Part shown: positions 1-4,613 of the stretch, one piece after another | Position numbering within the stretch: position 1 is the stretch's first letter | Layout: the number at the start of each line of letters is the position of its first letter | Source of the DNA: an uncultured Ruminococcus sp. | GTDB lineage: Bacteria > Bacillota > Clostridia > Oscillospirales > Ruminococcaceae | Direction of reading: 5' to 3' | NCBI GenBank assembly: GCA_946186215.1 | Contig: CAMHMM010000118.1 | Location: forward strand, 1 to 6,068 | DNA: 6,068 nucleotides | Program-made: the position numbers and the translations under genes | The notes under the pieces: generated by a model | The model's input: only the letters and a program-made list of their open reading frames with translations | The model's database searches: none | Told to the model about the DNA's origin: nothing

Positions 1-26
1 CACTGAAATTCTGAGCTGTCGTAAAA

Positions 27-56
27 TGCAGGCAAACTGCAAAACCATTATAAAAT
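27..56 (+). promoter_or_regulatory. Possible promoter with small inverted repeat upstream of the VOC array
   Basis: A TATAAAAT stretch at 49-56 resembles a sigma-A -10 box and lies 16 bases before the first gene of the array. No good TTGACA-like -35 box is present at the right distance. Instead that position holds a 5-bp inverted repeat, TGCAG (27-31) and CTGCA (37-41), around the loop GCAAA. A similar layout occurs before VOC-7. The repeat could be an operator for an activator or repressor, but this rests on pattern alone. Array copies may also exist upstream of the window, in which case this would be an internal promoter. Confidence 0.3.
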
Positions 57-72
57 ACATAGAGAGAAAATT

Positions 73-447
73 ATGAAGATTACATCATTCAATCCGGTAA
101 TAATGAGTGTAAAATCTGACGATATCGTAGCACTTTTTTAAGAAATGGGCTTTACGAGAAAGCATCTGACAAAGTTTGAGGGACTTGATTCATACTGCGT
201 AAACATGGATTACAATGACAGTTTTCGCGTTGATGTTTCTCAGGTGAAGACTCTGCCGCATGAAAACCGAGACCTTATGTCCATAAGGATAAATGTTGAC
301 GATTTCGACGAAGCTTATGAGTTCTTTATTGCACATGGATTCAAAACACCCATGCGTGATGAAGGGATCAACACCAACAAGTCAAAGGGCGTTCTGATGC
401 TTTCGCCGTCAGGATTTTTAGTAAATATCGTCAAGCATATCAAGTGA
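73..447 (+). pseudogene. VOC-1: VOC-fold paralog interrupted by an in-frame TAA
   Basis: Reading from the ATG at 73 gives MKITSFNPVIMS and then ALF, followed by a TAA at 139-141 and EMGF. All intact copies have Glu or Gln at this residue (LFEELGF), so one G-to-T change of GAA to TAA explains the stop. The frame then stays open for 100 codons to the TGA at 445-447 and ends in the family's SPSGF and KHIK. Translation could restart at the ATG at 145, but no convincing ribosome binding site precedes it, and the product would lack the first strand and most of the first helix. The ribosome binding site before 73 (AGAGAG) is also weaker than elsewhere. The middle is diverged, with NMDYNDSF in place of RMKDxNGF, which suggests an older or relaxed copy. 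A sequencing error at 139 cannot be excluded. Confidence 0.85.
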
Positions 448-476
448 TCGTATAAAACCATAACAGGAGGTAAACT

Positions 477-851
477 ATGAAAATCACAACTTTTAACCCG
501 GCTATTATTACAAAAGAAGCGGAATCAACAATGAAAGTCTTCGAGGAACTGGGCTTTGAGCAGACCCACAACAAGGCGGAAAATACCGATGTGGAGTTTT
601 CGGCTCACAGAATGAAGAATGAAGGCGGATTCCATGTAGATGTTGTTGAGGTACCTGTTATTCCGCAGACATATACCTGCATCAGAATAAATGTTGATAA
701 TTATGAGGAAGCTTATGATTTCTTTATGTCCAGGGGATTCAGAGAAGCAAGAGGCTTTGCTCCGAGCACTACCAAGAGCAGCAAATATGCGTATCTTGTT
801 TCTCCGTCGGGTTTCATTATAGATATCTGCGAACATATCAAGAAAAAGTAA
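477..851 (+). CDS. VOC-2: VOC-fold (glyoxalase/bleomycin-resistance-like) protein
   Basis: This 124-residue soluble protein has no signal peptide or membrane segment. Module 1 is a first strand (MKITTFNPAII, 1-11), a helix (residues 14-26, ending EELGF) and strands up to GGFHVDV (50-56). Module 2 is IRINVDNYEEAYDFF (69-83) followed by the SPSGF turn (109-113) and the last strand with EHIKKK. The SPSG turn matches the DPxG turn that closes VOC domains. The usual metal-ligand positions read Asn7, Asp55, Cys68 and Asp116, so the classic His/Glu site is absent; His31 and His120 are the conserved histidines. This copy is unusual in NYEEAYDFF, an Arg/Phe-rich variable segment (REARGFA) and an aromatic strand (KYAYLV). 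The start is fixed by ACAGGAGG at 463-470, six bases upstream. The specific function is unknown. Confidence 0.9.
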   Translation: MKITTFNPAIITKEAESTMKVFEELGFEQTHNKAENTDVEFSAHRMKNEGGFHVDVVEVPVIPQTYTCIRINVDNYEEAYDFFMSRGFREARGFAPSTTKSSKYAYLVSPSGFIIDICEHIKKK

Positions 852-907
852 ACAGATACGAATATCGTACAGGCTGAAGACAAAAACAGCATTACAGGAG
901 GGAAACC

Positions 908-1285
908 ATGAAGATAACAACATTTAACCCGCTTATAATCACTAAGGATCCTGAATCCGCAATAAAAGTTTTTGAAGAGCTCGGATTCAAAAGACATCAT
1001 ACAAAGAAAGACATCGGAGATACCCAGACTACAGATGTCCGTATGAAGGATGAAAACGGATTCTATGTTGATGTTGCTGCTGGTGAAGGCGAATGGACGA
1101 TGATCCGGATAAATGTTGACAACTTTGATGAAGCGATCGAGTTCCTGACAGCACACGGCTTCAGAAAGCCGAGACACGAAAGAGCAAGTCAGACTGTTGA
1201 TACAGGGTCCTCAAGGTTTACCATGATGGTTTCTCCTTCCGGATTTATAGTTGCAGTTTCGCAGCATATAAAAAATAACGACTGA
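908..1285 (+). CDS. VOC-3: VOC-fold protein with shortened inter-module linker
   Basis: The protein has 125 residues and starts eight bases or less after a strong AGGAGGG site (896-902). It has the full family pattern: FNPLIITKD, VFEELGF (21-27), RMKDENGFYVDV (45-56), IRINVDNFDEA (66-76) and SPSGF (109-113), ending QHIKNND. It stands out in the linker between the modules. Where most copies have a segment like VDGLPQDMT, this one has AAGEGEWT, shorter and acidic with a Trp. The helix of module 2 reads EAIEFL instead of EAYxFL. The first variable segment (KKDIGDTQTTD) resembles that of VOC-5, while the second carries the TGSSR motif also seen in VOC-5 and VOC-9. A 56-base gap with a 5-bp inverted repeat (TACGA/TCGTA, 857-869) separates it from VOC-2. 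Ligand and activity are unknown. Confidence 0.9.
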   Translation: MKITTFNPLIITKDPESAIKVFEELGFKRHHTKKDIGDTQTTDVRMKDENGFYVDVAAGEGEWTMIRINVDNFDEAIEFLTAHGFRKPRHERASQTVDTGSSRFTMMVSPSGFIVAVSQHIKNND

Positions 1286-1303
1286 CGGTGAGGAGCTTCT
1301 GAT

Positions 1304-1678
1304 ATGAAAATCACGACTTTTGACCCGATGATAGCAACGAAGGATGCCGAGGCTGTGATCCGCCTGTTTGAAAAGCTCGGATTTGAGAAAAAGCATGATG
1401 TCACAGCCAACGACGGTGAGAAGGATGTTCGCCGCGTTCGCATGAAGGACTCAAACGGATTTCATCTGGATATCGCGCAGATAAGTGACATTCCGCGGGA
1501 TATCTCACTTATCCGTATGAATGTGGATAATTTTGATGAAGCGTATGATTTCCTGACAAGTAAGGGCTTCATAAACACCAAGGGAGACAGCAAGGTCGAG
1601 ACAAGAACCAATGTTTCCGCGATACTCGCCTCCCCTTCCGGATTTCTGATAAACCTTGTTGAACATTTCAAGGAATAA
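1304..1678 (+). CDS. VOC-4: VOC-fold protein, HFK-ending variant
   Basis: This 124-residue paralog begins MKITTFDP, with Asp rather than Asn at residue 7, the position that aligns with the first metal-ligand His of glyoxalase I. It continues with LFEKLGFEKKH (21-31), RMKDSNGFHLDI (46-57), IRMNVDNFDEAYDFL (70-84) and SPSGF (110-114). It ends VEHFKE, the only copy with HFK instead of HIK. The variable segments are DVTANDGEKDVRR and NTKGDSKVETRTNVS; they are charged and lack the TGSS motif of some relatives. GAGGAG at 1290-1295 lies eight bases before the ATG, and the gap from VOC-3 is only 18 bases. Its stop overlaps the Shine-Dalgarno of VOC-5, so the two are probably translationally coupled. 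Function is unknown beyond the fold. Confidence 0.9.
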   Translation: MKITTFDPMIATKDAEAVIRLFEKLGFEKKHDVTANDGEKDVRRVRMKDSNGFHLDIAQISDIPRDISLIRMNVDNFDEAYDFLTSKGFINTKGDSKVETRTNVSAILASPSGFLINLVEHFKE

Positions 1679-1691
1679 GGAGAAACGACCT

Positions 1692-2066
1692 ATGAAGATC
1701 ACAGCATTCAATCCTCAGATCGTCTCCAAGGATCCGGAACCGGTCGTAAGCCTGTTTGAAGAGCTTGGTTTTGAGAAGCGTCATATCAAAAAGAATATCG
1801 GCGACATTGGCGTTACTGATATACGCATGAAGGATCCCAACGGATTTTACCTCGATGTTTCTCATGTGGATCTCGGTCAGCCTATAGACGCGGTCACTAT
1901 TCGCATGAATGTTGACAACTTTGACGAAGCGTATCAGTTTTTTCTTTCACATGGATTTGTGAACGCTTTCGGAGATCATATCGCCGAGACCGGGTCGTCC
2001 AGAAATGTTTTAATGGCTTCGCCGTCAGGACTGAAGATAACGCTTATCCAGCACATCAAGAAATAA
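1692..2066 (+). CDS. VOC-5: VOC-fold protein with SPSGL turn
   Basis: The protein has 124 residues. The start is placed at 1692 because TAAGGAGA (1676-1683) sits at the right distance and the product then begins MKITAFNP like its paralogs; the in-frame ATG at 1656 lies inside VOC-4. Family landmarks are LFEELGFEKRH (21-31), RMKDPNGFYLDV (45-56), IRMNVDNFDEAYQFF (70-84) and a terminal QHIKK. The closing turn reads SPSGL rather than SPSGF. The linker contains LGQPIDAV, and the second variable segment is VNAFGDHIAETGSSRN. The tetrapeptide HIKK occurs twice, at residues 31-34 and 121-124. That internal repeat may have mattered for the deletion that truncated the next copy, VOC-6, whose remnant starts directly after this gene's stop codon. 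Confidence 0.9.
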   Translation: MKITAFNPQIVSKDPEPVVSLFEELGFEKRHIKKNIGDIGVTDIRMKDPNGFYLDVSHVDLGQPIDAVTIRMNVDNFDEAYQFFLSHGFVNAFGDHIAETGSSRNVLMASPSGLKITLIQHIKK

Positions 2067-2068
2067 CA

Positions 2069-2335
2069 ATAGGCGAAAACGATGTTACCGCTGTTCAGAT
2101 GCGCAGCGCCGACGGCTTCAAGATTGATATCTCGCAGTTCGGGGCTCTTCCGGTGGAGAGTCTGGTATCTATCCGAATGAATGTCGATAATTTCGATGAA
2201 ACATACGATCTGCTTATCAAGCGCGGATTCAGGAACTTTTACGGTGATAAGACGGCGGATACACTTTCTGCGAAGTCGGCTGTTATGATATCGCCGTCAG
2301 GCTTCACTATAAATATTGTCAAGCATATCAAGTGA
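2069..2335 (+). pseudogene. VOC-6: 5'-truncated VOC-fold remnant
   Basis: Family similarity resumes two or three bases after the VOC-5 stop, in a different reading frame. The codons from 2069 read IGENDVTAVQ and run into MRSADGFKIDISQ, which aligns with residues about 36-58 of intact copies (compare IGDIGVTDIRMKD in VOC-5). The whole second module remains: SIRMNVDNFDETYDLL, SPSGF and the ending VKHIK. Missing are the first strand, the LFEELGF helix, the start codon and the ribosome binding site. The first in-frame ATG, at 2099, would give a 78-residue half domain, but nothing like AGGAG precedes it. The remaining frame is free of stops, so the deletion may be recent. Translation by reinitiation from VOC-5 is possible but weakly supported. 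Its tail (NIVKHIK) is closest to that of VOC-1, the other decayed copy. Confidence 0.85.
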
Positions 2336-2361
2336 CCCGAGCGACCGACAACAGGTACAAA

Positions 2362-2392
2362 CCGCAGATCCCTGCGGATAAAGCAATATAAT
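2362..2392 (+). promoter_or_regulatory. Possible internal promoter before VOC-7 (TATAAT plus inverted repeat)
   Basis: The longest gap inside the array (2336-2418) contains a perfect TATAAT at 2387-2392, 26 bases before the VOC-7 start. The -35 region lacks TTGACA but holds a perfect 6-bp inverted repeat, CCGCAG (2362-2367) and CTGCGG (2372-2377), with an ATCC loop. This repeats the layout seen before VOC-1: a GCAG-type repeat 7-9 bases before an AT-rich -10 box. The repeat is not followed by a T-run, so it is unlikely to be a terminator. It may allow VOC-7 to VOC-11 to be transcribed separately. Confidence 0.35.
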
Positions 2393-2418
2393 CATCATTC
2401 ATGAAAGGACAAAATACT

Positions 2419-2802
2419 ATGAAGATCACAACATTCAATCCGCTAATTGTCACAAAAGACTCGGAAGCAGTTATAAAGCTGTATGAAGAGCTTGGCTTTG
2501 AAAGACGACACACCATAACGGTGCAGAGCAACGGAAAGGACATCACGAGTGTGCGTATGAAAGACGCAAACGGCTTCTATGTTGATGTTTCGCAGGTCGA
2601 CGGACTTCCGCAGGATATGACACTTATCAGAATGAATGTGGATAATTTCGACGAGGCATACAAGTTCCTGACCGACAGAGGCTTCAGAAACTCAAAGGCT
2701 GACGATAAGACAGTTGACACAGCGTCAAACAAGTCCGCGATGATGATATCACCGTCCGGTTTTGCATTCGATCTTTGTCAGCATATCAAAAATCATGACT
2801 AA
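2419..2802 (+). CDS. VOC-7: VOC-fold protein, close to the family consensus
   Basis: The protein has 127 residues. The start at 2419 is preferred over the in-frame ATG at 2401 because AAAGGA (2404-2409) lies nine bases before it and the product then begins MKITTFNP. It is a good type member of the array: LYEELGFERRH (21-31, Tyr replacing the usual Phe), RMKDANGFYVDV (46-57), a linker GLPQDMT, IRMNVDNFDEAYKFL (70-84), SPSGF (111-115) and QHIKNHD at the end. The positions matching the four glyoxalase I ligands are Asn7, Asp56, Leu69 and Asp118, so the standard metal site is absent. Its IKN-D tail is shared with VOC-3 and VOC-8. It is the first gene after the possible internal promoter and is followed after 15 bases by VOC-8. 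Confidence 0.9.
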   Translation: MKITTFNPLIVTKDSEAVIKLYEELGFERRHTITVQSNGKDITSVRMKDANGFYVDVSQVDGLPQDMTLIRMNVDNFDEAYKFLTDRGFRNSKADDKTVDTASNKSAMMISPSGFAFDLCQHIKNHD

Positions 2803-2817
2803 TAAGGAGACAACACC

Positions 2818-3204
2818 ATGAAAATCACAACATTCAACCCCATGATCGTAACAAATGATGCCGAGAATGTTATCAAGCTCTTTGAGGATCTCGGATTTGA
2901 GCGCCGCCACATGAAGACCGGTATCAACGACAGCGATATTTCCAGCGTTCGTATGAGATACACGGGCGAAGACGGAAAGATATTCCATGTTGATATAGCT
3001 TCAGCTCCCGTTCCGAAGGACATCACAACGATTCGTATGAATATAAGCGATTTCGACGAGACATACAGCTTCCTCGAAGATAAGGGCTTCAAGAACGCAC
3101 AGGGCGATAAGGTCACCGAAACGGGCTCGTCCAAATCCACTATGATGATCTCGCCGACCGGCTTCTCTATCAATATTACAGAGCATATCAAGAATCATGA
3201 CTGA
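2818..3204 (+). CDS. VOC-8: VOC-fold protein with insertion in module 1 hairpin
   Basis: At 128 residues this is the longest copy. The extra length lies in the turn before the module-1 Asp. Where others read RMKDANGFYVD, this one reads RMRYTGEDGKIFHVD (45-59), enlarging the loop between the third and fourth strands. Other departures are VTND in place of VTKD, FEDLGF for FEELGF, MNISDFDETY for MNVDNFDEAY, and SPTGF for SPSGF. The second variable segment contains ETGSSKS, nearly the same as in VOC-9. The ending EHIKNHD matches VOC-7. AAGGAGA at 2804-2810 lies seven bases before the ATG, in a 15-base gap. The surface change suggests a different ligand from its neighbours, which is inference. Confidence 0.9.
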   Translation: MKITTFNPMIVTNDAENVIKLFEDLGFERRHMKTGINDSDISSVRMRYTGEDGKIFHVDIASAPVPKDITTIRMNISDFDETYSFLEDKGFKNAQGDKVTETGSSKSTMMISPTGFSINITEHIKNHD

Positions 3205-3219
3205 TAAGGAGGAAACGCT

Positions 3220-3597
3220 ATGAAAATCACATCGTTTAACCCGTCGATAATGACAAAGGATTCTGAATCGGTCATAAAGCTTTTTGAGGAACTCGGCTTT
3301 GAGCGCAGCCACACTAAAACAGGTGTCAGCGAAGAGGATGTTTCGGTCATTCGCATGAAGAATGAGAACGGATTTCAGCTTGATATTGTTCAGAACGATA
3401 ATGTGACCCGCGATCAGTCGGCTATCAGAATGAATGTCGATGATTTTGATGAATCTTATGAAATGCTGACTGCCCGCGGATTCAAGAACAAGCACGACAG
3501 TATCACAGAGACCGGCTCTTCAAGATCGGCTGTAATGATCTCGCCGTCCGGATTTGAAATTGCTGTTATCAAACACATCAAAAAGGAAAATGAATAA
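3220..3597 (+). CDS. VOC-9: VOC-fold protein coupled to VOC-10
   Basis: The protein has 125 residues: MKITSFNPSI, LFEELGFERSH (21-31), RMKNENGFQLDI (45-56), IRMNVDDFDESYEML (69-83), SPSGF (108-112) and KHIKKENE at the end. It differs from the consensus in the linker (QNDNVTRDQSA, no LP pair) and in DESYEML for DEAYxFL. The first variable segment, KTGVSEEDVSV, is acidic and related to that of VOC-8. AAGGAGG at 3206-3212 gives one of the strongest ribosome binding sites in the array, seven bases before the ATG. The last codons also encode the ribosome binding site (AAGGA, 3583-3587) of VOC-10, whose ATG begins two bases past the stop, so the two genes are probably translationally coupled. Confidence 0.9.
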   Translation: MKITSFNPSIMTKDSESVIKLFEELGFERSHTKTGVSEEDVSVIRMKNENGFQLDIVQNDNVTRDQSAIRMNVDDFDESYEMLTARGFKNKHDSITETGSSRSAVMISPSGFEIAVIKHIKKENE

Positions 3598-3598
3598 T

Positions 3599-3982
3599 AT
3601 GAAGATAACAACATTTGACCCGATCATCATTACAAAAAAAGGCGATGATGTCGTAGAGCTGTTTCAGTCGCTCGGATTTGAGAAAACTCACGCTCCCGTA
3701 ACTGAAACCGAGAACGGTGATGTTCAGAGCTACCGTATGAAGCACACGGACGGCGGCTATCATGTCGATGTGGCATACTCTAAGCATAATCTTCCGTGCG
3801 ACAAGACCTACATAAGAATGAATGTCGATAATTTCCAGGAAGCGTATGATATCCTGGTAAAGCACGGCTTCAAGAATGTGAAGGGCGACGGCAATACTCT
3901 CGAGACAAATCACGCCGTTGAAGCTACTATGATTTCGCCTTCGGGATTCATTATTGCACTCGTACATCATATCAAGCAGTGA
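3599..3982 (+). CDS. VOC-10: diverged VOC-fold protein
   Basis: The protein has 127 residues. The start at 3599 fits the AAGGA inside the end of VOC-9 (11-base spacer) and the family N-terminus MKITTFDP. In-frame ATGs at 3554 and 3590 are too far from or too close to a ribosome binding site. It is one of the more diverged members: Asp7, KKGDDVVELFQSLGF instead of the usual LFEELGF helix, HTDGGYHVDV (48-57), and a linker with Cys and Pro (SKHNLPCDKTY). The module-2 helix is NFQEAYDIL, and the second variable segment (VKGDGNTLETNHAVEAT) is long with an extra His. It ends HHIKQ, with a double His at the conserved C-terminal position. A 38-base gap rich in A and T separates it from VOC-11. Function is unknown. 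Confidence 0.9.
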   Translation: MKITTFDPIIITKKGDDVVELFQSLGFEKTHAPVTETENGDVQSYRMKHTDGGYHVDVAYSKHNLPCDKTYIRMNVDNFQEAYDILVKHGFKNVKGDGNTLETNHAVEATMISPSGFIIALVHHIKQ

Positions 3983-4020
3983 CTTAATTCGGAATATCTT
4001 ATATATAAGGAGAACAGATT

Positions 4021-4401
4021 ATGCAGATCACAACATTTAACCCCATGATACTTTCCAAGAATGCCGATGAGATAATCAAGCTCTTTGAGGAACTCGGATT
4101 TGAAAGAACACATCAGGTAAATAACATTGACTCCCAGGACATCACAAGCACACGCATGAAGAACGCCGAAGGATTCCATGTTGACATAGCGCGTGTAGAG
4201 TCTTTGCCGCAGGATATGACGACAATGCGTATGAATGTCCGCGATTTTGATGAGGCTTACAAATTCCTGATCGATCACGGCTTTGTAAATCCCACCGGCG
4301 ACCATGTCGTCGAATCCGCTCATGCGAAATCCACTCTGCTCTTCTCGCCCTCCGGCTTCTCTATCCAGCTTACTCAGCACATCAGAAAAGAAGACAGATG
4401 A
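4021..4401 (+). CDS. VOC-11: last VOC-fold protein of the array
   Basis: The protein has 126 residues and starts eight bases after AAGGAG (4007-4012). It is the only copy starting MQITTF rather than MKIT. Landmarks are LFEELGFERTH (21-31), RMKNAEGFHVDI (45-56), a linker SLPQDMT shared with VOC-7, MRMNVRDFDEAYKFL (69-83), SPSGF (109-113) and QHIRKEDR. The Arg in NVRDF and the HIR ending are unique in the array. The variable segments are QVNNIDSQDITS and VNPTGDHVVESAHAKS. The residues matching glyoxalase I ligands are Asn7, Asp55, Thr or Met near 68, and Gln116, again without the metal-binding set. A structured non-coding region follows its stop, so it is the natural end of the operon. Confidence 0.9.
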   Translation: MQITTFNPMILSKNADEIIKLFEELGFERTHQVNNIDSQDITSTRMKNAEGFHVDIARVESLPQDMTTMRMNVRDFDEAYKFLIDHGFVNPTGDHVVESAHAKSTLLFSPSGFSIQLTQHIRKEDR

Positions 4402-4449
4402 TCTTCACGGATAAAAGTATATTTCCGTAAGAAACAGAGATCGATCCAA

Positions 4450-4516
4450 GCAAATGATCTGCGCCGTATCCTGATCTTCGGGCTTCCTGAAATCAGCGGC
4501 GCAGTATTTTATTTGC
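4450..4516 (+). terminator. Composite hairpin after the VOC array, probable terminator or attenuator
   Basis: Nested inverted repeats build one long hairpin. The outer stem is GCAAAT (4450-4455) with ATTTGC (4511-4516), then CTGCGCCG (4459-4466) with CGGCGCAG (4497-4504). The inner stems are CTGAT (4471-4475) with ATCAG (4492-4496), and TTCGGG (4477-4482) with CCTGAA (4486-4491, one G-U pair), closing a CTT loop. The GC-rich 8-bp stem is followed by TATTTTATTT (4505-4514), which resembles a terminator's T-tract though broken by A's. Position after the last array gene supports a terminator. The spare pairings described in the findings leave open an attenuator in the leader of the next gene. 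Confidence 0.55.
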
Positions 4517-4558
4517 AGATCGGTAGCGCCCTTAATAACATTATGTCATAAACGATAG

Positions 4559-4590
4559 GGCTCAAAATTGTCCTATGGATATTTTGAGCC
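4559..4590 (+). promoter_or_regulatory. Perfect 10-bp hairpin in the leader of the methyltransferase-STAS gene
   Basis: GGCTCAAAAT (4559-4568) and ATTTTGAGCC (4581-4590) are exact reverse complements around a 12-base loop that can itself form TCC/GGA pairs. The hairpin ends nine bases before the strong AAAGGAGG (4600-4607) that sets the ATG at 4614. There is no T-run, so it is not a standard terminator. It could be an mRNA stabilising or translation control element, or a protein-binding palindrome. TCCT in the loop (4571-4574) could pair with the ribosome binding site. No convincing -35/-10 pair was found in 4402-4613. Confidence 0.5.
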
Positions 4591-4613
4591 GTGCGCAGTA
4601 AAGGAGGAATATC

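Larger units (their letters stand above)
73..4401 (+). repeat. Tandem array of eleven paralogous VOC-fold genes
   Basis: Eleven head-to-tail copies of a gene of about 375-385 bases fill this stretch. The copies begin at 73, 477, 908, 1304, 1692, about 2069 (5'-truncated), 2419, 2818, 3220, 3599 and 4021. They are diverged at the DNA level but share an obvious protein pattern: MKITTFNP, L(F/Y)EELGFE, RMK..NGF.VD, IRMNVDNFDEAY, SPSGF and a terminal HIK. Nine are intact, one has a nonsense codon and one lacks its 5' end. Gaps between coding regions range from 1 to 83 bases. Recurrent tandem duplication followed by divergence is the simplest origin. The strong divergence with frames kept open implies that most copies are under selection, and the two decayed copies show that turnover continues. 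Confidence 0.95.

Noticed and set aside
145..447. VOC-1 as an intact 100-residue protein starting at 145
   Set aside because: The 24 codons before it match the family N-terminus in the same frame, a stop replaces a conserved Glu, and no ribosome binding site precedes 145. A broken gene is the better reading.
477..851. Naming the array genes as glyoxalase I, fosfomycin or bleomycin resistance genes
   Set aside because: The fold matches but the metal ligands and specific residues of those enzymes are absent, so only the superfamily is supported.
1656..1691. Upstream in-frame ATG that would lengthen VOC-5; similar cases at 2401 (VOC-7) and 3554/3590 (VOC-10)
   Set aside because: The family N-terminus MKIT and the well-placed AGGAG-type sites both point to the downstream ATGs; the upstream ones lie in the previous gene or on the ribosome binding site itself.
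525..3970. Many long open frames on the minus strand opposite the array, up to about 164 codons
   Set aside because: They recur opposite the same part of each VOC copy, lack consistent ribosome binding sites and have no recognisable protein features. They are shadows of the conserved coding sequence.
73..4401. Array read as a CRISPR or other short-repeat structure
   Set aside because: The repeat unit is a whole gene of about 380 bases with codon-level divergence and no short identical repeats with unique spacers.
4513..4541. TTGCAG (4513-4518) and TAACAT (4536-4541) with 17-base spacing as a promoter for the fusion gene
   Set aside because: Both hexamers match the consensus poorly and the first overlaps the arm of the composite hairpin; not enough to call a promoter.
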